A DNA stretch of 64,000 nucleotides from positions 1 through 64,000 of the forward strand of contig NZ_JAMQPN010000010.1 of the NCBI RefSeq assembly GCF_026151655.1. The letters run 5' to 3'. This document shows, one piece after another, positions 33,962 through 43,793 of the stretch. Below the pieces are notes generated by a model. The model was given only the letters and a program-made list of their open reading frames with translations, was not told the origin of the DNA and searched no databases. The translations under genes and the position numbers were made by a program. The DNA is from Leptospira soteropolitanensis. Lineage in GTDB: Bacteria; Spirochaetota; Leptospiria; Leptospirales; Leptospiraceae. Positions within the stretch are counted from its first letter, which is position 1. The number at the start of each line of letters is the position of its first letter.

Positions 33962-34855
33962 ATGGGACAAACTTCCTTTCCTGACTTTTATCCGGATGAT
34001 ATCACTCGTATATTATATGATTGGGAAGTTGCCCCACCCGAAAAAAAACGTTTTTTATTAAAACTCATTGCATCTCGAATTCCTTGGCAGATCCAATTGG
34101 AATCTGCATTGGATGAAGTAAAAGATCCATATCTCAGAGTACAGGCTAGAAATTTAAAATCAGAAATCTCTCGCCATAGGTTACGTCATTCTTTCTTTAA
34201 ACTTACGTTACGTGGGAATACGAATCATTATAAAGATTTAGAAGAGATGGCAGTTCAGCTTTCTAGTATCGGTTTTCCTGATCAAAACTATGCCGAAATC
34301 AAACATGAATTAGATAGAATTGCACTCAGAGTTTCCGAGTTGTATGATGATCATTCTGGATATTTGACAGATGAATTAAAAGTGCAAATTCTTTGCCAAG
34401 TTTTATTCCAAGAAGAAGGATTTGTTGGGAATATCCAAAATTACAATGACCCAGGAAATTCTTATCTATACCAAGTGATCAAAAGTAGATTGGGAATTCC
34501 AATCACTCTTTCTGTGGTATACCTGTTAGTTGGCCAAAGATTGGGGCTTCCGCTCTATGGTACCAATTTGCCACTTCATTTTCTTTTGCAATACGAATCG
34601 GAAGGTTATTTTACTTACATTGATCCATTTCATGGCGGAGTTTTGTTAGATAAATTTACCTGTGAAAAGTTTTTGGAAGCGAATGGATATTCTAATTCAC
34701 CAAAATATTTTACAAAAGCTTCCACACTTTCTATGATCAAACGTATGTGTCGCAATCTAATCCACATTTATCGAGATAATCAAACAAAAGAAATGGAAAA
34801 TATTATAAAGGATCACCTTCAGATTCTCGAAAGCAGATCCACTCATGTGGAATAA
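33962..34855 (+). CDS. SirB1-like transglutaminase-fold protein
   Basis: A 297-residue protein of the SirB1/transglutaminase-like_2 family. The core reads DELKVQILCQVLFQEEGFVGN, then YLYQVIKSRLGIPITLSVVYLLVGQRLGLPLYGTNLPLHF and YIDPFHGGVLLD. The classical catalytic Cys is not evident, as is common in this family, which is thought to bind proteins rather than cross-link them. It precedes the polyprenyl synthase gene by 3 bp. Confidence 0.82.
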   Translation: MGQTSFPDFYPDDITRILYDWEVAPPEKKRFLLKLIASRIPWQIQLESALDEVKDPYLRVQARNLKSEISRHRLRHSFFKLTLRGNTNHYKDLEEMAVQLSSIGFPDQNYAEIKHELDRIALRVSELYDDHSGYLTDELKVQILCQVLFQEEGFVGNIQNYNDPGNSYLYQVIKSRLGIPITLSVVYLLVGQRLGLPLYGTNLPLHFLLQYESEGYFTYIDPFHGGVLLDKFTCEKFLEANGYSNSPKYFTKASTLSMIKRMCRNLIHIYRDNQTKEMENIIKDHLQILESRSTHVE

Positions 34856-34858
34856 TCA

Positions 34859-35812
34859 ATGAAATCTAATCTTGGTATCCAATCCATTTTAGCTAAGTTT
34901 GATAAAAACCTAGATGGAATTATAAAGGAAGATATTCCTGTTCTAAAAAAAATCAAAAAACATGTCATAACATCTGGCGGAAAAAGGATTCGACCTTTTT
35001 CTCATTATTTGTTTTGTCAGTTTCTAAATGTAAAAGATGTTAGCTGGCTTGATGTAGGTAGTGTTGCTGAACTCATTCATGCGGCAAGTTTACTTCATGA
35101 TGATGTTGTTGACAATGCTCCTATTCGTCGAGGTAAACCAACCATTGGATCTTTGTTCGGAAACAAAACGGCTATTCTTGCCGGCGATTATCTGTTAGCT
35201 TGTGGTATCAGTCGACTGAATTCACTTGGGAATTCCGAACTTATGGAAATTTTTTCGCAAGTTTTAAAAGATTTATCGGTAAGCGAACTTTTGCAGATGG
35301 AATGGGAAAAAAATCCAAAAATTTCCTTAAAGGTTTACGATTCCATCATTTATGGAAAAACGGCTTCGCTTTTTGGAGTTTGTACAGAATCGGCCGCCAT
35401 TCTTGCTGGTAAAACTAAAAAGGAAAGAATGGTCGTACGTGATTTCGGCGTTAGGTTAGGAAAACTTTTTCAAAAGAAAGATGATTGTTTGGATTATTTT
35501 GTTGATTCCAGTGCGAGTGGAAAGGAGTTTTTAAAAGATTTTAAAAATGGTTTATTTACCTATCCAGTTCTTATTTTACGTAATCAGCTTGGTTTAATTG
35601 AAAAAAGAAAATTAGAATCAGTTTTTAAAAAGGAAGAAAGAGATTCTTCCGATGAATCTTATATTTTAAATCTGATGGAATCCAAAAAGGTATCAGAGAT
35701 TTTGCATAAAGAGTTAAATTCAGAAAAAAACTATCTTTTGAGTTACTTAAATCAATTTCCAAATAGCGGTGAACGAGAACTTTTTGTAGAGCAATTAAAT
35801 CGTCTGACTTAA
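34859..35812 (+). CDS. trans-Polyprenyl diphosphate synthase
   Basis: A 317-residue all-trans prenyl elongating enzyme (octaprenyl-type). The first Asp-rich motif is LLHDDVVDNAPIRRGKPT and the second KKDDCLDYF; both bind Mg-diphosphate. GGKRIRPF (substrate-binding Lys/Arg) is at about residue 38. It condenses farnesyl diphosphate with isopentenyl diphosphate to make the menaquinone side chain. Chain length cannot be stated from the sequence alone. It is the second gene of a pair with the SirB1-like gene. Confidence 0.88.
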   Translation: MKSNLGIQSILAKFDKNLDGIIKEDIPVLKKIKKHVITSGGKRIRPFSHYLFCQFLNVKDVSWLDVGSVAELIHAASLLHDDVVDNAPIRRGKPTIGSLFGNKTAILAGDYLLACGISRLNSLGNSELMEIFSQVLKDLSVSELLQMEWEKNPKISLKVYDSIIYGKTASLFGVCTESAAILAGKTKKERMVVRDFGVRLGKLFQKKDDCLDYFVDSSASGKEFLKDFKNGLFTYPVLILRNQLGLIEKRKLESVFKKEERDSSDESYILNLMESKKVSEILHKELNSEKNYLLSYLNQFPNSGERELFVEQLNRLT

Positions 35813-35820
35813 TTGAATTT

Positions 35821-38025
35821 TTAAGTTTCTTCGACAAAGGGTTCGTTGGGATCAATGAATTCGATGACTGGCAATTGTATCGAAAAGCAAGTCCTTCCCG
35901 GTTCTGATTCTATAAATATATTTCCTTTGTGTTTTTCTATAATCGACTTCGTTATTCCAAGGCCCATCCCTGTTCCATCGCCATGATTTTTGGTGGTGAA
36001 GAAAGGTTCAAAGATTTTGTTTTGAATCTCTAATGGTATGCCGGGACCGTTATCTATTACTTTGACTTCAACTAAACTTCCTTTTTTTTCGGAAGTGATC
36101 ATAAGATTTCCTTTTTGATTCATGGCTTCGAGTCCATTTAAAATCAAATTGGTCCATACACGAATTAAATCTTCAGGCCAACCGAGAATGGTTGCATCCG
36201 TCAAAAAAGTTTTCTTAAGTGAAACTTTACCCCGCATTTTGTATTGGTAAATAGTAAGTACCGTTTCAATATTTTCAAGGAGAGTGAAAACCCTCCTTTC
36301 TTCAGCTTTTGTGACTCTTGAAAAGTTTTTTAGGGCAAGTATAATTTTTGAAGATCGGTCAACAGCAATTTGAATAATTGATAGATGGAGTTTGAAATTT
36401 TTTTCCTCTAGAATTAAGTTAGATAGTTTTTCTTGTCCAACTTTTAGTAAGGCAATTTCTTCATCATATAATTTTGTAATTCCTACATCTAAAAATCTTT
36501 CTAATATTGCATCTTCGAATTCTAAATCATTGTCTTTGCAGTTTTTTTTAAGATTTGCTTTTTTTTCTTTTCGTTCCGTGTAACTTGCTACTAGTCCAAA
36601 ATCGGATTGGTAGGTAAGCATTTTTTGAATGGTTTTTAGTTCTGTCGGATTGAGGGAGGAATAGATATTCTCCTTGGACCCTAGGTTCTTTATTTCATTG
36701 TTTTTCGATTCAATTAAAGTTTCAATTGAAGCTTTGATCGCACTAAGCGGATTATTGATCTCGTGGGCCACGCCTGCGACTAATTTTCCCAATTCAGACA
36801 TTTTTTCAGAAAATACCAATTGGTTTTCAGTATGACTGATCTGTAATAATGCCTTTTCTAATTTTTCGTTTTGCGTTTGTATTTCCTTAGTTCTCTCCAA
36901 AACCATCGTTTCTAACTCTTCGTTTTCTTTTGTTACAGTTTGTTCTTTTTTGATTCGGTTTTGAATTTGAAATTTTGAAATCGCTATGGTAAAAATTGTC
37001 ATCTGGATGGCGGCACCAATCTCGTTTGCAGAACTTAAAAATGGAAAAGAAGGTAAATAACCGAGGTTTGCAAAAATTAATAAAGTGGTACTGATCTGTC
37101 TCACAAGGAATGCATAAAACAAAACATTTGCGTTTTCTTTTCTTTTAATCATACAATAAATGGCATAACCAAAATTGAAAGTTGAAAACATTAGACTATT
37201 CGCATATATAAATCGAAAGTAAAGCTGAAGATCAATAAATACGATGAAAATAGACAGAATTAAAAAGTAGGCATAAGAAACTATATATTTGTCTGCATTC
37301 GGATATTTCTGTTTTGTTTGTAAGAACTCTCTAAGAAAAAGAACCAAACCAAAAGGACTTAATGAAACGAGTCCAGGTACATATCTATAAAACCATTCAC
37401 AATCACTAAACCCGTATTCGTAAAATAGTCCCGATCTCAAAACATTTGTAAAGAGAATGGACATGGTTGCAAAAGTTAGTAAAAGATAAACTCGCTCTCT
37501 TAAAATGATATACTGTGTTGCAGAGAGTAGGCAAACCAAAATACATAACCCAAAGTAGAACCCTTGCCAGAGAGAAATAGATTTTGTAAATTTAAGTAAA
37601 CTGAATTCATCTTGAATGCGAAAATTGATTCGGTGTGTGTCTTCGGATTGGATTCGAATTAAGTAAATTCCTTTTTCTTTTGCGGGAAAAACAAAGCCGC
37701 CTGTAAAGGATACTTCAGGAGGTTTTTTCCTAACAAGACCTGTTTTGATTTCAGAGACTTTTTTCCCGTCTTTATATAACTCACAATCCAGTTCGGATAT
37801 CATTCCATTTTCGAAATGAAAGTATCGGGAGGAACTTTCTTCTAAGCTGATTAAATAGTAGTGACTTTCTTTAGTGAATCCAAAATAAAATTGAGAACTG
37901 TGATCTTTTGGATTAAGGTCTGTTAGATTTGTTTTTGGATTTGTTCCTAAATGCCAAAGCCCTTCGCCCCCTTCCGCCATAAGGGAAAGGGGAAGGAATA
38001 AAAGGCAAAGAATAACTTGATACAA
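35821..38025 (-). CDS. 7TMR-DISM sensor histidine kinase
   Basis: A 734-residue kinase: signal peptide, periplasmic 7TMR-DISMED-type beta domain (~20-160), seven membrane helices (~165-360), a coiled coil, an H box with His421 (AGVAHEINNPLSAI) and a HATPase domain with N box ILNGLEAM, DNGPGIP and GTGMGLGITK. As in the kinase at 4462-6597, about 205 residues lie between the phosphoacceptor His and the N box, twice normal, so both share an inserted helical segment. No response regulator is adjacent. Confidence 0.88.
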   Translation of the reverse strand: MYQVILCLLFLPLSLMAEGGEGLWHLGTNPKTNLTDLNPKDHSSQFYFGFTKESHYYLISLEESSSRYFHFENGMISELDCELYKDGKKVSEIKTGLVRKKPPEVSFTGGFVFPAKEKGIYLIRIQSEDTHRINFRIQDEFSLLKFTKSISLWQGFYFGLCILVCLLSATQYIILRERVYLLLTFATMSILFTNVLRSGLFYEYGFSDCEWFYRYVPGLVSLSPFGLVLFLREFLQTKQKYPNADKYIVSYAYFLILSIFIVFIDLQLYFRFIYANSLMFSTFNFGYAIYCMIKRKENANVLFYAFLVRQISTTLLIFANLGYLPSFPFLSSANEIGAAIQMTIFTIAISKFQIQNRIKKEQTVTKENEELETMVLERTKEIQTQNEKLEKALLQISHTENQLVFSEKMSELGKLVAGVAHEINNPLSAIKASIETLIESKNNEIKNLGSKENIYSSLNPTELKTIQKMLTYQSDFGLVASYTERKEKKANLKKNCKDNDLEFEDAILERFLDVGITKLYDEEIALLKVGQEKLSNLILEEKNFKLHLSIIQIAVDRSSKIILALKNFSRVTKAEERRVFTLLENIETVLTIYQYKMRGKVSLKKTFLTDATILGWPEDLIRVWTNLILNGLEAMNQKGNLMITSEKKGSLVEVKVIDNGPGIPLEIQNKIFEPFFTTKNHGDGTGMGLGITKSIIEKHKGNIFIESEPGRTCFSIQLPVIEFIDPNEPFVEET

Positions 38026-38049
38026 TCTTATTGATCGTTCTGTGGATTT

Positions 38050-38757
38050 TTATTGTGGAACAATATTTGGTGCGTTACATTTCAATGTACCGCGAATGAT
38101 CACAGACTTTGCATCCGTATTTGTATTTTGGACTAAACAAGTTCTGTTATCAGATGTAAAACATTGTGTTGAAGAAGTACCTGATGTACAGTTAACACTA
38201 TCTAGTGTATTACAAGAATTCAATATAGAAGTAGTGGATGTGGAAGTTGTGCTGTAAGTTCCATTTAAAGTGATTTCTAAATTAAAAAAGGAAATTTGTT
38301 GGGCACTTTGTAATGCAGTATCAATATTGATACCTTGATTGAACCACTCTACGGTTCCTTGAGTCCCTTGGACAGTTTTACCAAATGCTCCACCCGCTAA
38401 AACAAATCCTTGTTGTGGATCTATTTTTCCTTGGATCTGCGTGCTATCGTATGTAAAACGAAGGTTGAGAGTTTCTTTAGTTTTGAAAATCAATTGGGAA
38501 ATCACCGTAAAGCGAGTGTTATTGCTAGTGGAATTAGATCCACCAGGGGTTGGAGTTGATCCTGGATTAGCGGATGTAGTAGTTGCTGGAGTGGCCTGTC
38601 CACAACTGGTTGTCACATCGTTATCGACCTCGCCCAAGAAAAAGAGGGAAGGTTCGCCTTCCGGTAAAATCGTGATTTCCGCTTTGTTTTCATTCTTTAG
38701 ACCACAAGTAACAAAAATGGAGGAAAATGCGAAAAAAATAACGATATTTCGGAACAT
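38050..38757 (-). CDS. Hypothetical Ser/Thr-rich lipoprotein
   Basis: A 235-residue lipoprotein starting at the ATG 38755-38757 (GGATGG precedes it; a TTG three codons upstream is less likely). Lipobox FVTC. The mature chain has a Thr/Ser/Pro/Gly-rich linker (ATPATTTSANPGSTPTPGG), a beta-rich domain (TRFTVISQLIFKTKETLNL) and a second Ser/Thr-rich stretch with Cys pairs (LNSCNTLDSVNCTSG). No family recognised. Convergent spacing of 24 bp from the kinase gene start suggests a shared transcript with it downstream. Confidence 0.7.
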   Translation of the reverse strand: MFRNIVIFFAFSSIFVTCGLKNENKAEITILPEGEPSLFFLGEVDNDVTTSCGQATPATTTSANPGSTPTPGGSNSTSNNTRFTVISQLIFKTKETLNLRFTYDSTQIQGKIDPQQGFVLAGGAFGKTVQGTQGTVEWFNQGINIDTALQSAQQISFFNLEITLNGTYSTTSTSTTSILNSCNTLDSVNCTSGTSSTQCFTSDNRTCLVQNTNTDAKSVIIRGTLKCNAPNIVPQ

Positions 38758-38845
38758 ACCATCCAATCGTCACCGGAATTCATTCTCTGGTCAAGAGGAT
38801 TCAGAATTTCCTTGGGAAATTTAGAGGAAAATACAACCTTGCCGT

Positions 38846-40654
38846 ATGGGCTCAAAATTCGGTCTAAAGGGAGTGTTTTCGATCCAGGGACCACGTTCGA
38901 TTTATGTCTATTCTCTGTTCATTGGTCTTCTTTCGGGCTTCGGTGCTTACGGATTTAACTGGGCCCTAACTTGGACAGAATCATTTACCTTTGGGAACCT
39001 CATGGGTTACGATCCAGGTATTCCTACCGGAGATTTAAATTTTCATTCCGTTGGTTCTGTAACTCCTCTTTCCCCTTTTTGGATTTTATTACTTCCGGCG
39101 TTTGGTGGCCTCCTTGTTGGCATTGTCACAAGTTTTTTTTGTGCTGAAGCACAAGGTGGCGGAACGGATTCACTGATCTATGCTTTTCATTTTAATGAAG
39201 GAAAGATTCAGGCTAAAGTTCCTTTTTATAAAGCGGTTGCCACCATACTTACGTTAGGTTCCGGGGGATCGGGTGGAAAAGAAGGACCAACCGCTCAAAT
39301 TGGAGCAGGTTTCGGTTCCAGCTTAGCTGGATATTTGGGAGCCGGTGCCAGAGCGAGAAGGACTTTGATGCTTGCAGGAACGGCCGGTGGACTTGGTGCC
39401 ATTTTTCGGGCTCCGCTTGGTGGAGCAATCACTGCAGTGGAAATGGTCTACCAAGAAGATATTGAAAGTGATTCCCTTGTGCCTTGTATCCTTTCTTCTG
39501 TCACTGCTTATCTAACTTATATAAACATTGCGGGAAGTGGTTCTCTATTTTCCGTACAAGAATATAGTCTGAATGATTATAGACACATTCCTTTATATAT
39601 ACTTCTAGGACTTCTTTGTTATGGAGTGGGTTATTTTTTTGTAAAAGTTTATCACACAGTTCAGGATATTTTTTCTAAACTTCCTCTACCAAATTTTTTG
39701 AAACCAGCGTTTGGTGGACTTCTTGTGGGTTGTATTGCATTACTTTTTCCAGAAGTATTGGGATCTGGCTTTGGCCTCATTCAAAGAATGATTAATGGTG
39801 AAGTTCTTGAATCTACAAGTTTTGGATTTTCTGGACCTTTTTTCCTTTTGGCTGTTGCATTGTTTAAAGTTTTTTCTACTTCATTAACCGTTGGTTCAGG
39901 AAGTTCTGGTGGTTTACTTGGCCCATCATTTGCCATCGGTGGTATGTTAGGTGCTTTTGTTGGTTCTATGGCGCAGGTATTATTTCCGGAATTGGGTATT
40001 ACTATATTCCCTTTTTTGTTAGTTGGTATGGGATCTTTTTTTGCTGGTGTGGCAAGAGCTCCCATTGCCGGTATGATTATGGTTTGTGACATGATCGGAA
40101 GTTATGAACTTTTACCTCCACTTATGATTGTTTCTGTGATTGCTGTAGTATTGTCCCACAAGACCTCTATCTATCGGAACCAAATTAAAAATAGATTTTT
40201 ATCACCTTCCCACCATTGGGATATGAACCAAGACATTATGGATCGAATTCGGATTCAGGATCATTTTTCAGAATTTAGAAAATATGCAATGGTTTCCGAA
40301 AACCTTTCTTTAACGGAATTACAATCCAATGCGCCAGGGATCCAAGCTAGCGATTTTATTTTGATCGGGGCAGGGGAAGAATACAAAGGAATTGTTTCTC
40401 TTAGGAAAAATAGAATCCTTCCAGAATTTGAAGCCGATTTAAAAAACTTGATTACCTGCGGAGAAATTGTGCAGGATGTTCCGTCTGTTTGCATAAATGA
40501 TACATTGGGTAAGGCACTTCAAATTCTATTAGAATATGATGTCGACAAACTCGCAATTGTTGAAGATGGTAAATGTTTGGGTTATTTAAGGTATATTGAT
40601 TTATTCAATGCCTACCAAAATGAAGTGAAAAATAAACAGCGAAAATCAGCATGA
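38846..40654 (+). CDS. ClC-family chloride channel/transporter with CBS tail
   Basis: A 602-residue ClC protein. The selectivity and pore signatures are GSGGSGGKEGPTAQIG, FRAPLGGAITAVEM (inner-gate region) and VGSGSSGGLLGPSFAIGG. The GKEGP segment carries the Glu that gates transporters and channels. A C-terminal cytoplasmic region (~470-600) has CBS-like motifs (VSENLSLTELQSN, LGKALQILLEYDVDKLAIVEDGKCLGYL). It moves chloride or another anion and may exchange protons. Its stop overlaps the retropepsin gene by 4 bp (ATGA), making it the first gene of a four-gene operon. Confidence 0.9.
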   Translation: MGSKFGLKGVFSIQGPRSIYVYSLFIGLLSGFGAYGFNWALTWTESFTFGNLMGYDPGIPTGDLNFHSVGSVTPLSPFWILLLPAFGGLLVGIVTSFFCAEAQGGGTDSLIYAFHFNEGKIQAKVPFYKAVATILTLGSGGSGGKEGPTAQIGAGFGSSLAGYLGAGARARRTLMLAGTAGGLGAIFRAPLGGAITAVEMVYQEDIESDSLVPCILSSVTAYLTYINIAGSGSLFSVQEYSLNDYRHIPLYILLGLLCYGVGYFFVKVYHTVQDIFSKLPLPNFLKPAFGGLLVGCIALLFPEVLGSGFGLIQRMINGEVLESTSFGFSGPFFLLAVALFKVFSTSLTVGSGSSGGLLGPSFAIGGMLGAFVGSMAQVLFPELGITIFPFLLVGMGSFFAGVARAPIAGMIMVCDMIGSYELLPPLMIVSVIAVVLSHKTSIYRNQIKNRFLSPSHHWDMNQDIMDRIRIQDHFSEFRKYAMVSENLSLTELQSNAPGIQASDFILIGAGEEYKGIVSLRKNRILPEFEADLKNLITCGEIVQDVPSVCINDTLGKALQILLEYDVDKLAIVEDGKCLGYLRYIDLFNAYQNEVKNKQRKSA

Positions 40655-41241
40655 AATTCTTTGGTCAATTGGTAAAACAAACGCAAACTCTAATGATACA
40701 TTTATTTCGATTCTTATTATACTTACTTGTTTTGGGTCAGTTATTATTATTTTTAAACTGTTTTGGATCCAAACAAATTATCGAGAAAAAGCCAGACTCT
40801 CATATCAAACCGATTGTCATACCTCCGCAGTATCTAAAACCCATTATTGGACGTGTGGAATGGGTAGAATTTCCCAATTGGAAACTTAAACTTCGAGCAA
40901 GAGTCGATACGGGAGCTAAGTCTTGTTCCATCCACGCAGTCAATATAGAAAAGGTTACAGAAAATGGAGAGGTATATGTTTTGTTTGATACCTTTGTCGA
41001 CGAAAAACCTGTGCGATTAAAAAGTAAATTTGTCAAAGAAGCAAAAGTAACAAGTACTTCTGGAGTTTCAGAAAATCGGATTATCATTAGCGAAATGATG
41101 AAGATGGGAAAATATAAAGAAGAAGTGATTATCAATTTAAATGATAGAACCAATCTTACTTATCCTATCCTAATCGGTAGAAATTATCTTATGGGTAAGT
41201 TTCTTGTAGACGTATCGTTATCACATGCGTTAGGGGACTAG
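40651..41241 (+). CDS. Retropepsin-like aspartic protease (PF05618 type), membrane-anchored
   Basis: A 196-residue protein. A hydrophobic N-terminal anchor ends in a possible lipobox FLNC (Cys37). The protease domain follows: IIGRVEWVEFPNWKLKLRAR, then the active-site loop VDTGAKSCSIHA with Asp86-Thr-Gly, and the C-terminal strand IGRNYLMGKFLVDV. It belongs to the family once labelled ATP-dependent zinc proteases, now seen as single-domain retropepsins that dimerise. The family typically neighbours RimK-like ATP-grasp ligases, as here. Confidence 0.85.
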   Translation: MKFFGQLVKQTQTLMIHLFRFLLYLLVLGQLLLFLNCFGSKQIIEKKPDSHIKPIVIPPQYLKPIIGRVEWVEFPNWKLKLRARVDTGAKSCSIHAVNIEKVTENGEVYVLFDTFVDEKPVRLKSKFVKEAKVTSTSGVSENRIIISEMMKMGKYKEEVIINLNDRTNLTYPILIGRNYLMGKFLVDVSLSHALGD

Positions 41242-41242
41242 T

Positions 41243-42829
41243 TTGGATCGTAAAACTTTAATTACAGTCTCTATTCTTGTTATTCTGCCTATCTTATCTA
41301 TACTGTATAAATTAAATATTGCGGAACTTTCCTTACTTCCTGTCGAAGTTGATGACACTGTCAATTTACAAGTGGTGATTCTTCCTAAGGAAAATGTTGC
41401 TGTTTCTGAAGTGAACTTTCCTATTCCAAAACAATTCATTCAATCAAGAGTTTTGAAATCTAATACTAAAGTGGAAGATTTAGATTTTCGTCTCCAGAAA
41501 AAACAATATGGTCATTTGGGGATTTGGGAAGGAGAGGATTGGAATTCATCGATTGGGTATTATGCAAAGATCAAAATTTTACCTTATACACATTCAAACC
41601 CAGAGCCTGAACTTCAACAGACAAATGGAAAACAACTTTCCAAAGAGCCCTATTATCTTTCTTTAAAAAACTTTTCTCCCGAAGAAATTCGGTTAGGAAA
41701 AAAACTCTTTGAACAAATCCATCCCTATGACAAAGATAATGTTGCAGCAGCGAAACAGATTTTTTATTTTATTTCGGAAGAAGTTTTAAACACAACCAAA
41801 GACATAACGCTTGAGGACACGATACGTTTAAATAATGGAAGTGCATATACTCAGGCAATTTTATTTTCTTTACTCTGTCGTATGAAGGGAATTCAAGCAA
41901 GAACTGTTGCTGGATTTGATTTATCAAAACAAAATTCCAAAGACAACAAAGCAAAACTTAGTTTTTGGAATGAAATCAGAATTCATGGCAAATGGTATTT
42001 TGTTTCTACATATAAAAATATATTCGCAGGAACAGTCAATGGGTATCTTCCCCTTTGGAAATCCGTTGAAGAGAAAAGGTCGCTTGGAGAAGAGCCAGCT
42101 ACATTTCGTTATACTGCCTATATTACAAAATCCAACGTAAATCGTTATAATTTTAAAGAATATAGTGAGGAAGTGGCATCAAGTAATAGTTTTTTGCGAT
42201 ATTATTCTTTGTATAGTTTGCCAACTCCGTTACAGAATTTATTTCGTTTGGTCATTTTAATTCCTATTGGTGCATTGGTACTTTCTGTCGCAAGAAATAT
42301 GGTAGGTATACCTACTTTTGGGATTTTTACTCCGATATTACTTGCGATGTTTTTTTATGAAACTAATCTTATTTTTGGGATTTGTTTTTTTCTTTTGATG
42401 ATTGGGCTTGGTTTTTTTGAACGGTATGCTTTGGATAAATATTATCTATTGGCAGTCCCAAGACTTTCGATTCTACTGACTATCACAGTAATTACATTAA
42501 TCCTATTTTCCGTTTTGAATGAAGAGATTTCCTTTTTCAATCAAATGAGTGTTACCTTATTTCCCATAGTCATTACTACGATTTTTGTGGAACGATTTTC
42601 CATTATGATTATCGAAGAAGGGATTTTGCATACTTTTGTGACGCTTGGTGGAACTTTACTTATCGCGCTCATTAGTTACATGATTTTCTTTTTTGGCTCT
42701 TTACAAATTCTATTTTTTACTCATCCCGAATTGTTGTTCATTGTGATCGCCATTCAAATCCTACTTGGCCAATACAAAGGGTATCGCGTCTCCGAACTTT
42801 TTCGATTTAAGGAAATCTTTAAATCGTGA
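41243..42829 (+). CDS. Inactive transglutaminase-like protein fused to 7TM region
   Basis: A 528-residue protein with a TTG start after AGGGGA. It has an N-terminal anchor helix, an extracytoplasmic beta region and a transglutaminase-fold domain (~140-285). The catalytic Cys is replaced (NNGSAYTQAILFSLLC) and the expected His position is SFWNEIRIHGKWY, so it looks inactive. A seven-helix membrane region fills the rest (from ~330). This matches the 7TM_transglut/Transglut_i_TM architecture known from operons with RimK-like ATP-grasp and retropepsin genes. Overlaps the ligase gene by 4 bp. Confidence 0.87.
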   Translation: MDRKTLITVSILVILPILSILYKLNIAELSLLPVEVDDTVNLQVVILPKENVAVSEVNFPIPKQFIQSRVLKSNTKVEDLDFRLQKKQYGHLGIWEGEDWNSSIGYYAKIKILPYTHSNPEPELQQTNGKQLSKEPYYLSLKNFSPEEIRLGKKLFEQIHPYDKDNVAAAKQIFYFISEEVLNTTKDITLEDTIRLNNGSAYTQAILFSLLCRMKGIQARTVAGFDLSKQNSKDNKAKLSFWNEIRIHGKWYFVSTYKNIFAGTVNGYLPLWKSVEEKRSLGEEPATFRYTAYITKSNVNRYNFKEYSEEVASSNSFLRYYSLYSLPTPLQNLFRLVILIPIGALVLSVARNMVGIPTFGIFTPILLAMFFYETNLIFGICFFLLMIGLGFFERYALDKYYLLAVPRLSILLTITVITLILFSVLNEEISFFNQMSVTLFPIVITTIFVERFSIMIIEEGILHTFVTLGGTLLIALISYMIFFFGSLQILFFTHPELLFIVIAIQILLGQYKGYRVSELFRFKEIFKS

Positions 42830-43776
42830 TCTCTTTTTTTAAGAAGTTTGAAGAAGAGGGAATCCTTGGAATTAATCGAAGGATTGGGGAATATATTTTG
42901 CCTTACAATCCAAGAGAGTATTATCCTTTAGTGGATGATAAATGGAAAACTGCAGAACTCGCAAGGCAGTTTCATGTTCCTATGCCATATCATTATGGTC
43001 TTGTGAACACTTTTGGTGGAATTCGAAATACTCGGGAACTGATCAAAGGAAGACCAGGATTTGTTGTCAAACCAGCTAACGGTGGTATGGGGAATGGAAT
43101 CCTTGTTATTACGGGCGAATCAGAATATGATAACGGATCAATTATTTTTCACAAAGCTGATGAGAAGAAGATCACCGAAAAAGAATTATACCATCATGTC
43201 TCAGGAATTTTATCTGGACTTTATTCCTTAGATGGTAACTCCGATTCTTGTATTTTACAAGAAAGGTTAGAATGTCATACTTTCTTTCGTGAAATTTCCT
43301 TTCGAGGTATTCCTGACATTCGTGTGATTGTTTTTTTAGGATATCCTGTGATGGCTATGTTACGTTTGCCTACAAAGGAATCAGGAGGAAGGGCAAATCT
43401 ACACCAAGGAGCTCTCGGTGTGGGAATCGACCTTCGGACGGGAACCCTCACGCATTCGGTCTGTAATGACAAAATCATTCATTTACATCCTGACACAAAA
43501 CGAAAGTTAAGTGGTCGTGTCATTCCTTGTTGGGAAATTATTTTGCAAATGGCCTCTCGTTGTTTCGATATGTCAGGTCTTGGATATTTGGGTGTGGATA
43601 TCGTTCTTGATGAATTACGTGGGCCACTTCTTCTCGAAATGAATGCGAGGCCAGGGCTTGGAATTCAGATTGCCAACCGAATGGGTTTACTAGATCGTCT
43701 TCGTTTGGTGGAGAGGATTCATGATCCGGCGGATGGTCCCAAAGACAGAGTCCACCGAATGTTGCAAGAATTGTAA
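42826..43776 (+). CDS. RimK-like ATP-grasp ligase (alpha-L-glutamate ligase-like)
   Basis: A 316-residue ATP-grasp enzyme. The ATP site shows GRPGFVVKPANGGMGNGIL and LLEMNARPGLGIQIANRMG (Mg-binding Glu/Asn). GRANLHQGALGVGIDLRTG lies at the acceptor side. ATP-grasp amidoligases join a carboxylate to an amine through acyl phosphate; the family may add amino acids to a peptide or metabolite. The start overlaps the TG-7TM gene by 4 bp. With the neighbouring protease it suggests a modify-and-process system at the membrane; the substrate is unknown. Confidence 0.88.
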   Translation: MISFFKKFEEEGILGINRRIGEYILPYNPREYYPLVDDKWKTAELARQFHVPMPYHYGLVNTFGGIRNTRELIKGRPGFVVKPANGGMGNGILVITGESEYDNGSIIFHKADEKKITEKELYHHVSGILSGLYSLDGNSDSCILQERLECHTFFREISFRGIPDIRVIVFLGYPVMAMLRLPTKESGGRANLHQGALGVGIDLRTGTLTHSVCNDKIIHLHPDTKRKLSGRVIPCWEIILQMASRCFDMSGLGYLGVDIVLDELRGPLLLEMNARPGLGIQIANRMGLLDRLRLVERIHDPADGPKDRVHRMLQEL

Positions 43777-43793
43777 AAAGAAGAACCTAGTTT

